Notes under the pieces: generated by a model | Database searches by the model: none | Told to the model about the DNA's origin: nothing | What the model saw: the letters and a program-made list of their open reading frames with translations, nothing else | Assembly (NCBI GenBank): GCA_964036665.1 | Contig: OZ038532.1 | Coordinates: 20,425,037-20,489,036, forward strand | Length of the DNA: 64,000 bases | Origin: Gordius sp. MW1 | Lineage: Eukaryota > Nematomorpha > Gordioida > Gordea > Gordiidae | Reading direction: 5' to 3' | Position numbers and translations under genes: made by a program | In this document: one piece after another, positions 11,093 through 21,767 of the stretch | Position numbering within the stretch: the first letter of the stretch is position 1 | Layout of the letters: each line of letters begins with the position of its first letter

Positions 11093-11094
11093 AA

Positions 11095-11652
11095 TGTTAG
11101 ATAACGAAGGGCTTCCTTAAATAACTTTATATTATAGTCCACTTCACACAAATACTAATTTTATTTTCCACTGATAATAATTCACAATATAATATCCACA
11201 ATTACCTATTAATGGTCTTCTCCAATTATAATTCCCGAAACAAATTTCGATAACTGTTTTTTTTACACATAATCCCTCTTTTAAATAGCGGAGAGATATA
11301 AACAAAAATAATACAATAATGATCGGGGGGGGGAATTGAAGATGTAAGCAAGTAAACAATAATCGTGTACCGCGCGTTGATAATCATGAAGGTGGTAATT
11401 AATAATCATAATCGGGGGGAATTGAAGATGTAAGTAATACAATGGGGGAGGGGATTTAGAACAATCATACTAACACAAGATCACCGTGACCTTGGATGGG
11501 TAAATTTTACGACCATTTATTAAATCTAATTTTAACTCTTTCTAAGAGAAAGCAATTAAATTATTAAAACTGCAATTAACCAAAACCGGCATAAAGCAGT
11601 ACGAGTGAGAAAGGGTAGGAGGCAAGTAAAAACAAGGAGTCGTGACACAACA
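11095..11652 (-). repeat. 5' LTR of the Gypsy element
   Basis: 558-bp direct repeat of 6485-7046. Its right edge (acacaaca) abuts aaaa, matching the aaaa before the left LTR. Confidence 0.95.
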
Positions 11653-12384
11653 AAAAATAAGTGTTAACGATCGCTATGAAAAAGTATTTTTCCCTTCTTT
11701 ATACTTCAAACCATGCCCATAGCCTCCATGATTTCGTTCATACACGAAGTAATCTTTCCCTTGGGGGTTTAAAATCCGTCCCGATAATTAGCCTTTCTTC
11801 CTGTCCTATTACTTGTATTTTCTTTTCCAATGAATCGAAGAATAAGTCTTTCCTGATTCCATCCAATTTAAAGAGAATACGCCCACATAACATTTAGGAG
11901 ACCCACTTGATCTGCAATCTTCACTCACATTAACCTTTCTGAACATCTCTAAAACCACCACATTGTCATTAAACTATTCACTTAGAAAGATATTTACCCC
12001 CTCCTTATGATTTGGTGACCCACTGTAGAATAGTGTGTATCCTTCTCCTAACTCCCGAGCTTTGTTTCTATTTCATCTCGTCTCTTGTAGGCAGGCGATG
12101 TGTACTTTTCTTCCTTTTAGCATTCGTGCGACCTCGATGCTCTTTTCGGTCAACGGGTTCCAGCACGTTATTCGCATTCTTTCGACAACATTTTCCTTAA
12201 CGAATCGAGCAGTAACCTTAGTGTATTTCACATTGCACGGGCGGGGCATGAACTGCGCGTCGTTTGTGGAGGACGCTGTAGCTTTCTGTTTTAAAGTTTT
12301 GTCCACAACTTTCATGATTTTTGAGTGGTTTTTATAGCCGATTTGCGACATGACGCCAACCGTCCATTTTTTTAAGGTTGACAT

Positions 12385-14040
12385 GCTTTATTAAAGAAAA
12401 GTATTAAATGGGACTAGAGAGGGCATTATGTACGTTGAAACCCATGGCTATATAGAGTATCAAAATAAGATTTTAATAATTGGAGATAAATCAAATTTTA
12501 ATAGATGTAGAGTTTATAAATAATTTTAATATAAATAAATTAACCAAGATTAAGGATGTTATCGCAGTTATTTATTATATAAATGAGATATAAAGCCCCC
12601 ATCATTTGCTAGATAGCCGAGTATTTCTTTTTGCAAAACTCAGCGTATGTTTATCTTAGCAGCTACACATTGCACTTCGCTACTATGTGATCATTATTAA
12701 ATTATACAGTATGCCCGATAAATTTTTAGAACTATAAGAACATTTAATGTCTTGAATTTAGCAGAATCCACTAAATAAATGGGATGGCTAGTTAGTTAAA
12801 AAATATGTACATTGAATTGGATTATGTGCAAAAGTTAGCATTTAAAAATTAGAATTACTTAATATCAGAACAAAGTCTGCATCCTTTTAAGTATTTATTT
12901 ATTTTTCAGCTGGAGCTGTTTAAATAAGTAGGCCGAATTAAAAAGTAGGAACACCTATTAAAAAATTTATTTATCTAACAAAAGGTGTTTAGAATAAAGG
13001 AAAAATGTTGCAAATATTTTTTCAAACGAAATAATCTTAAACGCGCTGTTCGATTATATGGTGCATTTGTAAATATAATATCAAATGGCTCTCGCAGCAC
13101 AGGTAACTTTACCTTTAAATTTTGCTCTTACGTACATCAATTTTCTTTATATTTATCTGATAATAATTTATGTCATCTGTGAATTAATTGTATGAAAATA
13201 ACTTTTTCTCAATGGTTTTTATTTTTCTGTCATTTTCATTGTAAAATTTTAGTTTATTCTGAGAAAATTATATGTAAAAATAATATGTCAATTGCCTTAA
13301 TTTAGCTCTAATATAATTTGGTTTAAATTAATAGATTAGAGTTCTGATTTAAACTTATTAATAAATTGTTATGCCTTCAATCAACCTATAGTTTATTTCC
13401 TAATTCATTAAGTCTTATTTTATACCATAAAAAACATTTAATTGCCAAGATATTTATATGAACACTATTAGAAATTTTGTAAGTCCTATGCTTACAAGAA
13501 AACTTTTACCTTTTTATGCTAAATATAATTAATTTTATACTAGGGTTTGCTAATTTACTTTATGTAGCCTTAAGTAATTTGCTTATTACCAAGTTTTCAA
13601 TAAAAATGATAATTTTAAAACTGTGTAGAATACTGGAAATTTATTTCTACTACAATTATTTAATAAAAATAATTATTATATGTGACAGAAATTAACATGG
13701 TTTAATAAAAATGCTAGCATTTTATTGAAATAATTCTTTTACATTTATTAAAGCTATATGTTTTTTGTGAATAAATCTTGGCAAACTTTAAATGATAAAG
13801 ATATAAAGATAATGGTTATAATCTTTTTATGGCAAGCAAAGTTTTCTTACATAATAAATAATTGTCAGCAATATATGTTCATAAATATGCATACATCATT
13901 AATGTCACATGTACTTGTTGACTTATATTACCACCCTCTCTCTTATCCCACTATCTAGAGCTATTATAATGAGTCCAACAGAGTAGCTAATAAAACTTAT
14001 CTCCATTTTTACATTTAAATATTTAATTTAAATAATACTA
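12385..14040. other. AT-rich stretch without recognisable features
   Basis: Both strands are dense in stops and I see no coding homology, terminal repeats or simple-sequence arrays of note. Confidence 0.5.
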
Positions 14041-14044
14041 TTAA

Positions 14045-14083
14045 TTGCTATGCAATTTATGGGCTCACTTTCCATTTTCCGAA
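14045..14083. repeat. Family C terminal fragment
   Basis: 'tgctatgcaatttatgggctc' is the terminus of family C. Two further copies of this end (near 14778 and 15346) sit inside the adjacent array, so it has been amplified with it. Confidence 0.6.
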
Positions 14084-14168
14084 TGTCACGCACCGAACGT
14101 GGATGTCACGCACCGAACGTGGATGTCACGCACCAAACGTGGATGTCACGCACCGAACGTGGATGTCA
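14084..14168. repeat. 20-bp tandem array (gtcacgcaccgaacgtggat)
   Basis: About four head-to-tail copies of a 20-bp unit with one or two substitutions. Single or paired units reappear near 14838-14880 and 15406-15450. Confidence 0.9.
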
Positions 14169-14512
14169 CACACTTTTAATTTTTGTTATTTGTTAATTTA
14201 ATTTAACCAGTTTTTGGGTTCGAATCCCGGGATTTTTTTTTTCTATTATGATTGTTCCTGTTACTACCATTGATAATAAGACTTTTTGGCCGTCCGTTGG
14301 GTGCTGACCAATAAAAAAATGACCATTTGGCCAAAGTGTGAAGCGAAATTATTTTTGCGTTTTTTTTTGACTCTTATGATTGTTCTTGTTCCTACCATTG
14401 ATAATAAGACTTTTTGGCCGTCCGTTAACTGCTGACCAATGGAATCGTGGATGTCACGCACCGAACCGAACGTGGATATGCACTTTTAATTTTTGTTAAT
14501 TTAACCAGTTTT

Positions 14513-15080
14513 TGGGTTCGAATCTCGGGGTTTTTTTTGAATATTATTATTGTAACTGCTACTACCATTGATAATATGACTTTTTGGCCGTCCGCTGGCT
14601 ACTGACCACTGTAAACAAATGACCATTTGGCCAAAATGTTAAACGAAATTTTTTTTTGCGTTTTTTTTGCCTCTTATGATTGTTCCTGTTACTACCATTG
14701 ATAATATTTCTTTTTGGCCGTCCGTTGGCTGCTGACCAATGAAAAAAACGTGGATGTCTTGCACCGAATGTCTTTTAATTGCTATGCAATTTATGGGCTC
14801 ACTTTCCATTTTGTTTGTCACGCTATTCGGCGTGCCGAACGTGGATGTCACGCACCGAACGTGGATGTCACGCACCGTTTTGTTTACTTTTAATTTTTGT
14901 TAATTTAACCAGTTTTTGGGTTCGAATCCCGGGATTTTTTTTGACTATTATGATTGTTCCTGTTACTACCATTGATAATAAGACTTTTTGGCCGTCCGCT
15001 GGGTGCTGACCACTGGAAAAAAATGACCATTTGGCCAAAATGTGAATCCAAGTTTATTTTTCCGTTTTTTTTGCCTCTTA
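14513..15080. repeat. 568-bp direct tandem duplication, copy 1
   Basis: Begins tgggttcgaatctcgg and is repeated immediately at +568. Only a handful of mismatches were seen, near 15000-15020. Confidence 0.9.
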
Positions 15081-15648
15081 TGGGTTCGAATCTCGGGGTT
15101 TTTTTTGAATATTATTATTGTAACTGCTACTACCATTGATAATATGACTTTTTGGCCGTCCGCTGGCTACTGACCACTGTAAACAAATGACCATTTGGCC
15201 AAAATGTTAAACGAAATTTTTTTTTGCGTTTTTTTTGCCTCTTATGATTGTTCCTGTTACTACCATTGATAATATTTCTTTTTGGCCGTCCGTTGGCTGC
15301 TGACCAATGAAAAAAACGTGGATGTCTTGCACCGAATGTCTTTTAATTGCTATGCAATTTATGGGCTCACTTTCCATTTTGTTTGTCACGCTATTCGGCG
15401 TGCCGAACGTGGATGTCACGCACCGAACGTGGATGTCACGCACCGTTTTGTTTACTTTTAATTTTTGTTAATTTAACCAGTTTTTGGGTTCGAATCCCGG
15501 GATTTTTTTTGACTATTATGATTGTTCCTGTTACTACCATTGATAATAAGACTTTTTGGCCGTCCGCTGGCTACTGACCACTGTAAAAAAATGACCATTT
15601 GGCCAAAATGTGAATCCAAGTTTATTTTTCCGTTTTTTTTGCCTCTTA
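15081..15648. repeat. 568-bp direct tandem duplication, copy 2
   Basis: Second copy abutting the first. The two share an identical run from 14513/15081 to about 15000/15568, which implies a recent event. Confidence 0.9.
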
Positions 15649-16735
15649 TGATTGTTCTTGTTCCTACCATTGATAATAAGACTTTTTGGCCGTCCGTTGG
15701 CTGCTGACCAATGAAAAAAACGTGGATGTCTTGCACCGAACCGAACGTGGATACGCACTTTTAATTTTTGTTAATTTAACCAGTTTTTGGGTTCGAATCC
15801 CGGGGTTTTTTTTGACTATTATGTTTGTTCCTGTTACTACCATTGATAATAAGACTTTTTGGCCGTCCGCTGGCTGCTGACCAATGGAAAAAAATGACCA
15901 TTTGGCCAAAATGTGAATCCAAGTTTATTTTTTCGCTTTTTTCCGCCTATTATGATTGTTCATGTTACTACCATTGATAATCTGCCTTTTTGGCCGTCCT
16001 CTGGCTACTGACCACTGGAAAAAAATGACCATTGGCCAAAGTATGAAGTAAAATTTTTTTCCTCGTTTTTTTGACTCTTATGATTGTTCCTGTTACTACC
16101 ATTGATAATATGACTTTTTGGCCGTCCGCTGGCTACTGACCTTTGGAAAAAAATGACCATTGGCCAAAGTATGAAGTAAAATTTTTTCCCTCGTTTTTTT
16201 GGCTAACATTGACTTATAGAGTATCTGTTGGTAGTGACCAATGAAAAAAATGACCATTTGGCCAAAGTGTGAAACGAAATTTTTTTTTTGCGTTTTTTTT
16301 GACTCTTATGATTGTTCCTGTTACTATCATTGATAATATGACTTTTTGGCCGTCCGCTGGCTACTGACCACTGTAAAAAAATGACCATTGGCCAAAATGT
16401 GAATCGAAATTTTTTTTTTCTCCTTTTCTTCGCTAACATTGATTTATAGACCATCTGTTGGTACTGACCAATTAAAAAAAATGCCCATTGGCCAAGATGT
16501 GATTCGAAATTTATTTTTTCGTTTTTGATTTGACTATTATAAATTTATATCCACTTTTTGGCCGTCCGCTGGCTGCTGACCAATGGAAAAAAATGACCAT
16601 TTGGCCAAAATGTGAATCCAAGTTTATTTTTTCGTTTTTTTTGCCTCTTATGATTGTTCTTGTTCCTACCATTGATAATAAGACTTTTTGGCCGTCCGTT
16701 GGCTGCTGACCAATGGAAAAAATGACCTTAGGTAA

Positions 16736-17700
16736 CTTTTTATGTTTGTTATTAAGTTTTATTAATTATATTGTCTGGGTTTCTAAATTTTTAATTGATT
16801 TTATTACGTTTTTCGTTGCTTTTTCTATTTTTATATGTTCAAAATTTATAAATTTTACTCGAAATTTAAATTTTAGATAAATAGCTCTAATCCCATTTCC
16901 GAAATTTTAATATGAAATTCCAACAATATTCTTCCATTTATAACTACTTCCCTAAAAAAATAACTTTTCAATGGAGAAAAGTAGTAGAAAAGTAGTAGCC
17001 AGGGTAATTTACAAATTATTATAAATCACTCGAGATTCTAGAATTTAATTTAGAAAATGTTAGTACTAATTCAGTAGGAGAAGAAGGGTAACATAGAGAT
17101 CAGGCAGGATCAGGGTTATAATATAAGCTATTTGTTATATCTTTCTTAGTTAATCGTTCATCTATTTCAGCTAAACCTAATTCAAAAAGGCATTATACAA
17201 CAACGAGATGTTGTAATAGGCTTCGGGGCTCAAAAAAAAGCTAATAGATCATTTTTGAATATCCCATTTTTTATACCATTTTTGAATATCTATACTATTT
17301 TATTTTTAGATATCTTATTAATTAATCTAATTATTATTACATCTTATATTTAAAAGTCATATTTTTGAATATCTAACCCATTTTCATATATTTAAATTTT
17401 ATTTTCAAATTTGATATGCGGCATACACCTCATAAGACATCAAGTACATTTTAGGGTCTAAATTTTTTATTAGCTTTTTTCTGATCATATTTCCTCGATA
17501 CGCCTATGACAGTGAACAAAAGTAAGTTTTTAAATTCACTTGACGGCGTCGCGCATCTGTGCATCACATCACATTATCGGTTAATTTATTATAAAGGGGA
17601 GAGAGGGGAGGGGAAAGGGGAGAAACAGTAGAGTCCCTTATAATTCTAATCCTGCTTACGTCATGCAAATAAAATTGTTATTTAGCACAACGCTCTCTCC
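16736..17700. other. AT-rich stretch, nothing recognised
   Basis: No frame with recognisable homology, and no terminal repeats seen. Confidence 0.5.
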
Positions 17701-17701
17701 T

Positions 17702-17795
17702 AAAAATTTTAGCCAAAGTTTTAATAAATTTCAAATTAATTATGGATTTAAAGGGGGCAACTGCCCCTCTTTGCCACCCACTGGCTACGCCGATG
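17702..17795. repeat. Family A MITE, 3' part
   Basis: Has the 'attttagccaaagtttt' core, gggggcaactgccc and the end ctggctacgccgatg. The left end is missing. Confidence 0.75.
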
Positions 17796-17844
17796 TTTAT
17801 TTGTACCTTCAAGGTCGATAGATATTAGGCTTATTATCTCTATA

Positions 17845-17935
17845 CATGGGCGAAGCCAGGTTTTGGATTGGGGGGGGGGGGGGGGGCAAAACATTTAAAA
17901 GTAAAAATAAAATATTTAAACTCATTTATTTATAA
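17845..17935. repeat. Family A MITE, 5' part of the 'caaaacgttt' subtype
   Basis: Starts catgggcgaagccagg, then ttttggattg, a 16-base G-run and caaaacatttaaaag, like the copies at 31978, 45294 and 63655. No right end was found. Confidence 0.65.
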
Positions 17936-18149
17936 TTATTTATGCATTAGGGTATATATTTTTTCTTTTTAACTTTCTTTTTAGGTTTTCTATGAAATCA
18001 CAATCTAATTAAATGAAATATATTAACCCAGTAAAAAAATATATATACTTTTATAAGGTTAAAAATATATTACATAGTTGGCTGTCTTAGCCAAGGGGGA
18101 AACCCTAGTAATTATCCTACCCCCTATAGGGATTCTAGCCCCCTCTCAC

Positions 18150-18180
18150 CTTTCTCGCCCATAAATTGCATAGCAAATAA
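18150..18180. repeat. Family C terminal fragment
   Basis: 'cgcccataaattgcatagca' is the family C end. It lies directly before the hairpin array. Confidence 0.55.
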
Positions 18181-18243
18181 GCTATATTTATACGTAGAAT
18201 AGATGAGTCGTCCCCTCTTCCCTTCTCCCCCTTCTCCGGGGGT

Positions 18244-18414
18244 CTGGGGGCGGAGCCCCCAGGAGATGGGGGTTTGGGGGCGTAGCCCCCAACGGGGGTT
18301 TGGGGGCAGAGCCCCCACCGGGGGACTGGGGGCGGAGCCCCCAGCAGGGGGTTTGGGGGCAAAGCCCCCAAGGGGGTCTGGGGGCGAAGCCCCCAGTTAC
18401 GCCCGAAGGGCGTA
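18244..18414. repeat. Array of GC-rich perfect hairpins
   Basis: Six near-perfect inverted repeats of the form (C/T)TGGGGGC-NNA-GCCCCCA(G/A) start at 18244, 18274, 18300, 18326, 18353 and 18378, a 25-30 bp period. They are followed by a seventh, unrelated hairpin TACGCCC-GAA-GGGCGTA at 18398-18414. In five of the six the outermost pair is kept as C-G or T-A. Proline/glycine-rich frames run through it on both strands, but these follow from the repeat and are unlikely to be real proteins. Confidence 0.93.
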
Positions 18415-18544
18415 TCATTCAAAAGTCTGTATTTATTTTATGTTTATAATTTTTTTATTGTGGTCCTTACTTTTTGTAACTGTCTAATTAGTCGTCTGTT
18501 TTATTTCTGCCTGGTGGTACACTAGTTTATATTTTATAAAAACG

Positions 18545-18604
18545 TAGTGTTGTAAAAACGATCAAAGGTCGACCAAACAAGACCCAGCCCTTTTTACAGC
18601 ACTA
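18545..18604. repeat. Family B MITE, 60-bp deleted copy
   Basis: Starts tagtgttgtaaaaacg and jumps straight to 'aaggtcgaccaaacaa' and the end acagcacta. Nearly the whole interior is deleted. Confidence 0.8.
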
Positions 18605-19001
18605 ATTAATGCAACGTTTAATTTGCCACTTTTTCCTGCACTATTAAATCTAGGCGGAATGTTTTTGTATAACGTTTTATTACCTCATAAAGGCCGTATT
18701 TATAAGCAGAAAAATAATAATACCCTTCCTAGCATACTCCTTTTATATGCTGACAAAAATTGATTGTCACATTAAGGAAGCCTTTTAATTTAATTTTTTA
18801 GTTAAATGTATTTTTGGAATAGTTTTAAAAATGGATCGGCAAATAGAAATTTAGAATTATCATCTAAATCTCTAGGAATTCATTAAATAATCTTTAAAGG
18901 GATATATATTATTTTTAAAGTGATTTATAATGATATTTAAAAAAATTTCTACTATTTAATTATGGTTATGAGAAGTTTATGCAATATATCTATATATATA
19001 A

Positions 19002-19200
19002 GCCAACCAGCGGTCATTAGCTAGTCTATTTGTGAAAGCAAATTTAAGTCTTTTGCAGAAGCATAAGTCCGCAGCCATTAAAAGCCCATATAAGTTTTCA
19101 CAGCAATTATCAAAAAATTACAAGTTGGACAGGACAGAAAGGACGGACGGACGGACTGACAACCAAAAACGAGCCCATAAATTGCATAGAAATTAATAGA
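19002..19200. repeat. Family C palindromic element, right half
   Basis: Runs from 'agccaaccagcggtcattag' through 'ttacaagttggacaggac', a ggacggacgg run and 'aacgagcccataaattgcat'. The left half is missing. Confidence 0.8.
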
Positions 19201-19631
19201 ATTATTATTAATTGGCATCATGTTGGACAAGGGTCAAAAGAATCATTAAGGTCAAAAAAATGAAAAATTATTTTGGCCACGGGTTCAGGTCAGACAATTC
19301 AAATTATAACTGGGGTCATTAATTATTATTTGTCAGTAGAATAATTTCCAGAATTAAAATACCCTTTTACTTGATTATATTTAATTTTTCCATTGAAATT
19401 AATCAATTCCAAAATGGAAGCGTCATAATACGATTAGATCTATTATTTATTATGTTAAATTTATTTTTGTTTTATGAGTTTGAGGCCTTTTATAATGCTA
19501 CCTCATCCCCGACTTGTTATGACTTTTAAGGATGGCAAATAAATTTGTTTCTTTGAATTTGCGGTTCAAAATTTCAAACTAAACTAAGGTTATGTTTGTA
19601 TGCCCGGCGGCTTTGGCTCTACAGTAAGTAC

Positions 19632-19767
19632 TAGTGTTGTAAAAACGGCTGGGGTTTGTTTGGCCGATCTTTGGCTCAACTAAGACAAGCTGATCTAATC
19701 TGGTCCTTTTTTCAAATTTCGACCAAGCCTAGAGGTCGACTTAGAAAAGCAGACCTTAAAACCTTTG
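19632..19767. repeat. Family B MITE, left part
   Basis: Starts 'tagtgttgtaaaaacggctg' and covers the left arm and loop. The right arm is missing. Confidence 0.75.
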
Positions 19768-19817
19768 ATTACGAAGGTTTTTAATTATATATGTGTTTTT
19801 TTGGATCCCCCCCCCCT

Positions 19818-19973
19818 CATAGGCGTAGCTAGGATTAAAATTAGAGGGGGGGGCAATAATGATTTAGGGAGGGGCAAAACGATAATTATTTGAAATTTAA
19901 GCTTACTTCAAATTTAAAGAAATCGTTGGGACTTAGAGGGGGCAGCCGCCCCCCCCCCCTGGCTACGCCTATG
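19818..19973. repeat. Family A MITE copy
   Basis: Starts cataggcgtagctagg and ends ctggctacgcctatg. Flanks are C-runs (ccccccct/cccccccc), compatible with an 8-bp duplication. Confidence 0.85.
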
Positions 19974-20161
19974 CCCCCCCCCTTTATCTGATTAGTTAGA
20001 TTTTTTAACTTGATTCTAATCGAAAATCAAACGTTTCTCGCCATGTCCTTTAAGCAGATAGAAAAGGGGATAGGAGACACTATGAATGTTTTGACAATAA
20101 ATTTTATTTGACTCATTTATACTCGCGGCGGAAATTTTATCGCGGGCAATATGGGTAGTAG

Positions 20162-20324
20162 TAGTGTTGTAAAAACGATCGGGTTTTGTTTGGTCGAATT
20201 TCGCTTTTAGTCGACTAAAAACAAACCAACGCTTTTACAAAAAAACGAAAAACAGACCAAAAATGTTTAGTCGACTAAAACCTAAGGTCGACCAAACAAA
20301 ACCTAGCCTTTTTTATCAACACTA
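20162..20324. repeat. Family B MITE copy
   Basis: Both ends are present: tagtgttgtaaaaacg and tcaacacta, with inverted arms around gtcgactaaa. Confidence 0.85.
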
Positions 20325-21355
20325 ATGTGTAGTATTTCAAGTTTCCCATTTTAAAAGCCTCCTTTGAAAAACTTTGCCCTTTCAACGATACTTTTTGTTT
20401 TGCTCCATAAACGGGGGGGGGGGCTCTCTCTTAATCTAATCAAAGACTACGCTTCTCATCAAAGCTTTCCGATCCATTAAATCCCCCAACCATTATCGAT
20501 TCTTCACACGACTATTAGTGATTTTTTGATTTTCCCTAAATAGTATTGGGGCCAGCTAATGGCCTAGTGTTAACCCTCCCCCTCCTGTCTTCAAACACCA
20601 TTAAGGGGACACCCAACCATTGCGTCTAAGTCTTCCATAATGTTTCATAACCGGTCACGTGTCTAGTATGACATAGTAGCCAATCCATGACAAATCAAAA
20701 CGTTTTCGACCGACCATCTCAGATACGTATAATTTTTGGTGAGGGTGTAGGCCTCATATGTTATAGTAATTTCCCAAAATTTTAGCCATTTTGGACCTAT
20801 ACTTTTTAAGTTATAGACGTTCAAAAGGCCAAAATCTTTTTTGTCATATTTTTGGAAGTCATGGTGTGCTATTCACTTAAATTTTGGTAATAATTCAACA
20901 AAAAACCTCAAACTTTTGCGGTTAATTTTTATGTGTGGTAAAATTAGTGAAAAAACTATAAAAAGAATTAAAGTGGAGTTAGGGGGGGTGTGAAATCTCC
21001 TGTCACAAAGAGTGCTAAAATTGCTGGAAGAAGTTAATTAACGAGTTTTCGTTTCCTTCGAACCCCCAAGCAACATTATATCGCCTTTGTATCAACGATA
21101 TTAAAAAACTAAAGCATGGCAATAAGCAAAATTAGATAGATAGATTCACATCTAGCCGCAATTTTAAGTTCCGAAGATCTTGGGAAGGAGCAAGACAGAA
21201 GCTGGCGGGGGGGGGGATTAATAAGGTCAGAGAGATATGTAATAAACCCCTTTTTGCCTTAACGCTTTCTTCATTTACACGGCGCGCTCAATTAGTATTC
21301 TGGGGATTACTTTACAGTAAAAAACCCGCATGGCAGGGCTCTAATATAGTGTTTC
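20325..21355. other. Non-coding stretch, nothing recognised
   Basis: Contains short G/C runs, no frame with recognisable homology and no repeat ends. Confidence 0.5.
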
Positions 21356-21511
21356 TAGTGTTGTAAAAACGGCTGGGTCGATTAAACATAAGCAGGCCAA
21401 AGGCTTTTTGGTCTGTTTATGTTTAGTGGAAATTCGAAAAACAAACCATAGTCGAAATCTTAGTTAAGCCTAAAGGTCGACCAAACAAAACCCAGCCGTT
21501 TTTCAACACAA
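21356..21511. repeat. Family B MITE copy with perfect 8-bp target duplication
   Basis: Starts 'tagtgttgtaaaaacggctg' and ends caacacaa. Both flanks read agtgtttc (21348-21355 and 21512-21519). Confidence 0.92.
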
Positions 21512-21532
21512 AGTGTTTCATATATTGAATTG

Positions 21533-21678
21533 CATGGGCGTATCCAGGGGAATTCAAAAATTCCTCAAAATTTATGATAATTAGGAATAAGATTTCCAAA
21601 AATCTATCATTTTGCCCCCCTCCCCTCTAAATCATCATTGCCCCCCCCCCTCTAGATCCAATCTTGGCTGCGCCCATG
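21533..21678. repeat. Family A MITE copy, inverted orientation
   Basis: Ends catgggcgtatccag and ggctgcgcccatg. Flanks ttgaattg/taaaattg match at most positions. Confidence 0.85.
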
Positions 21679-21767
21679 TAAAATTGATAGTTTTTATATA
21701 GTATTCTTTAAATTATAATCAAAGCCTATGAATAGACCATCAACTCGAGAGCGTTAGCCTTGATAAA

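Larger units (their letters stand above)
6485..11652 (-). mobile_element. Ty3/Gypsy LTR retrotransposon, recent but defective
   Basis: A 5.17-kb element on the minus strand with two LTRs of 562 and 558 bp. Each starts TGTTGTGTC and ends TATCTAACA when read in element orientation. The flanking bases are AAAA on both sides, consistent with a 4-bp target duplication. Order in element direction: 5' LTR (11095-11652), tRNA-Leu-like primer site, Gag zinc knuckle, protease, reverse transcriptase, RNase H, integrase, an extra 117-codon frame, purine tract, 3' LTR (6485-7046). No capsid-length Gag is present, and part of the reverse transcriptase is deleted. It interrupts an RTE relic. Confidence 0.93.
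5440..12384 (-). pseudogene. RTE-type LINE relic, split by the Gypsy element at 6485-11652
   Basis: Read on the minus strand, 12384-11653 gives an RTE endonuclease start (RITCWNPL, then HIACLQETR, then an IIGTDF block). After the LTR element is skipped, 6484-5930 gives the end of the endonuclease (FNQIDYLLMRR) and the linker (RKKHLYRRWHKSKK). 5930-5440 then gives the far C-terminal reverse-transcriptase region (FVRPVLIYVSE, LRYYGYILRR, and the RSRW-like end). Most of the reverse transcriptase is missing, and the pieces carry stops and frameshifts. This is an old dead copy that served as landing site for the Gypsy element. Confidence 0.75.
14200..16735. repeat. Composite tandem array built around a 'ggccgtccgctggct' unit
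   Basis: About fifteen diverged copies of a module occur at roughly 125-280 bp spacing. Each has tttttggccgtcc, then tactgaccaatgg, 'atgaccatttggccaaaatg', a T-run, and 'attgttcctgttactacca'. Some modules have an extra block with gggttcgaatcccggg. Frames seen through the array on both strands are by-products of the repeats and are not genes. Confidence 0.92.

Noticed and set aside
12012-12337. Plus-strand frames of 62 and 100 codons
   Set aside because: They are antisense shadows of the RTE endonuclease relic on the minus strand.
14084-14168. Regular 20-bp repeats that could suggest a CRISPR-like array
   Set aside because: The units are head-to-tail without unique spacers, in animal DNA; it is a simple tandem array.
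14200-15810. tRNA genes at the gggttcgaatcccggg motifs
   Set aside because: No acceptor stem, D-arm or anticodon arm fits around the motif; only the T-arm-like piece is present.
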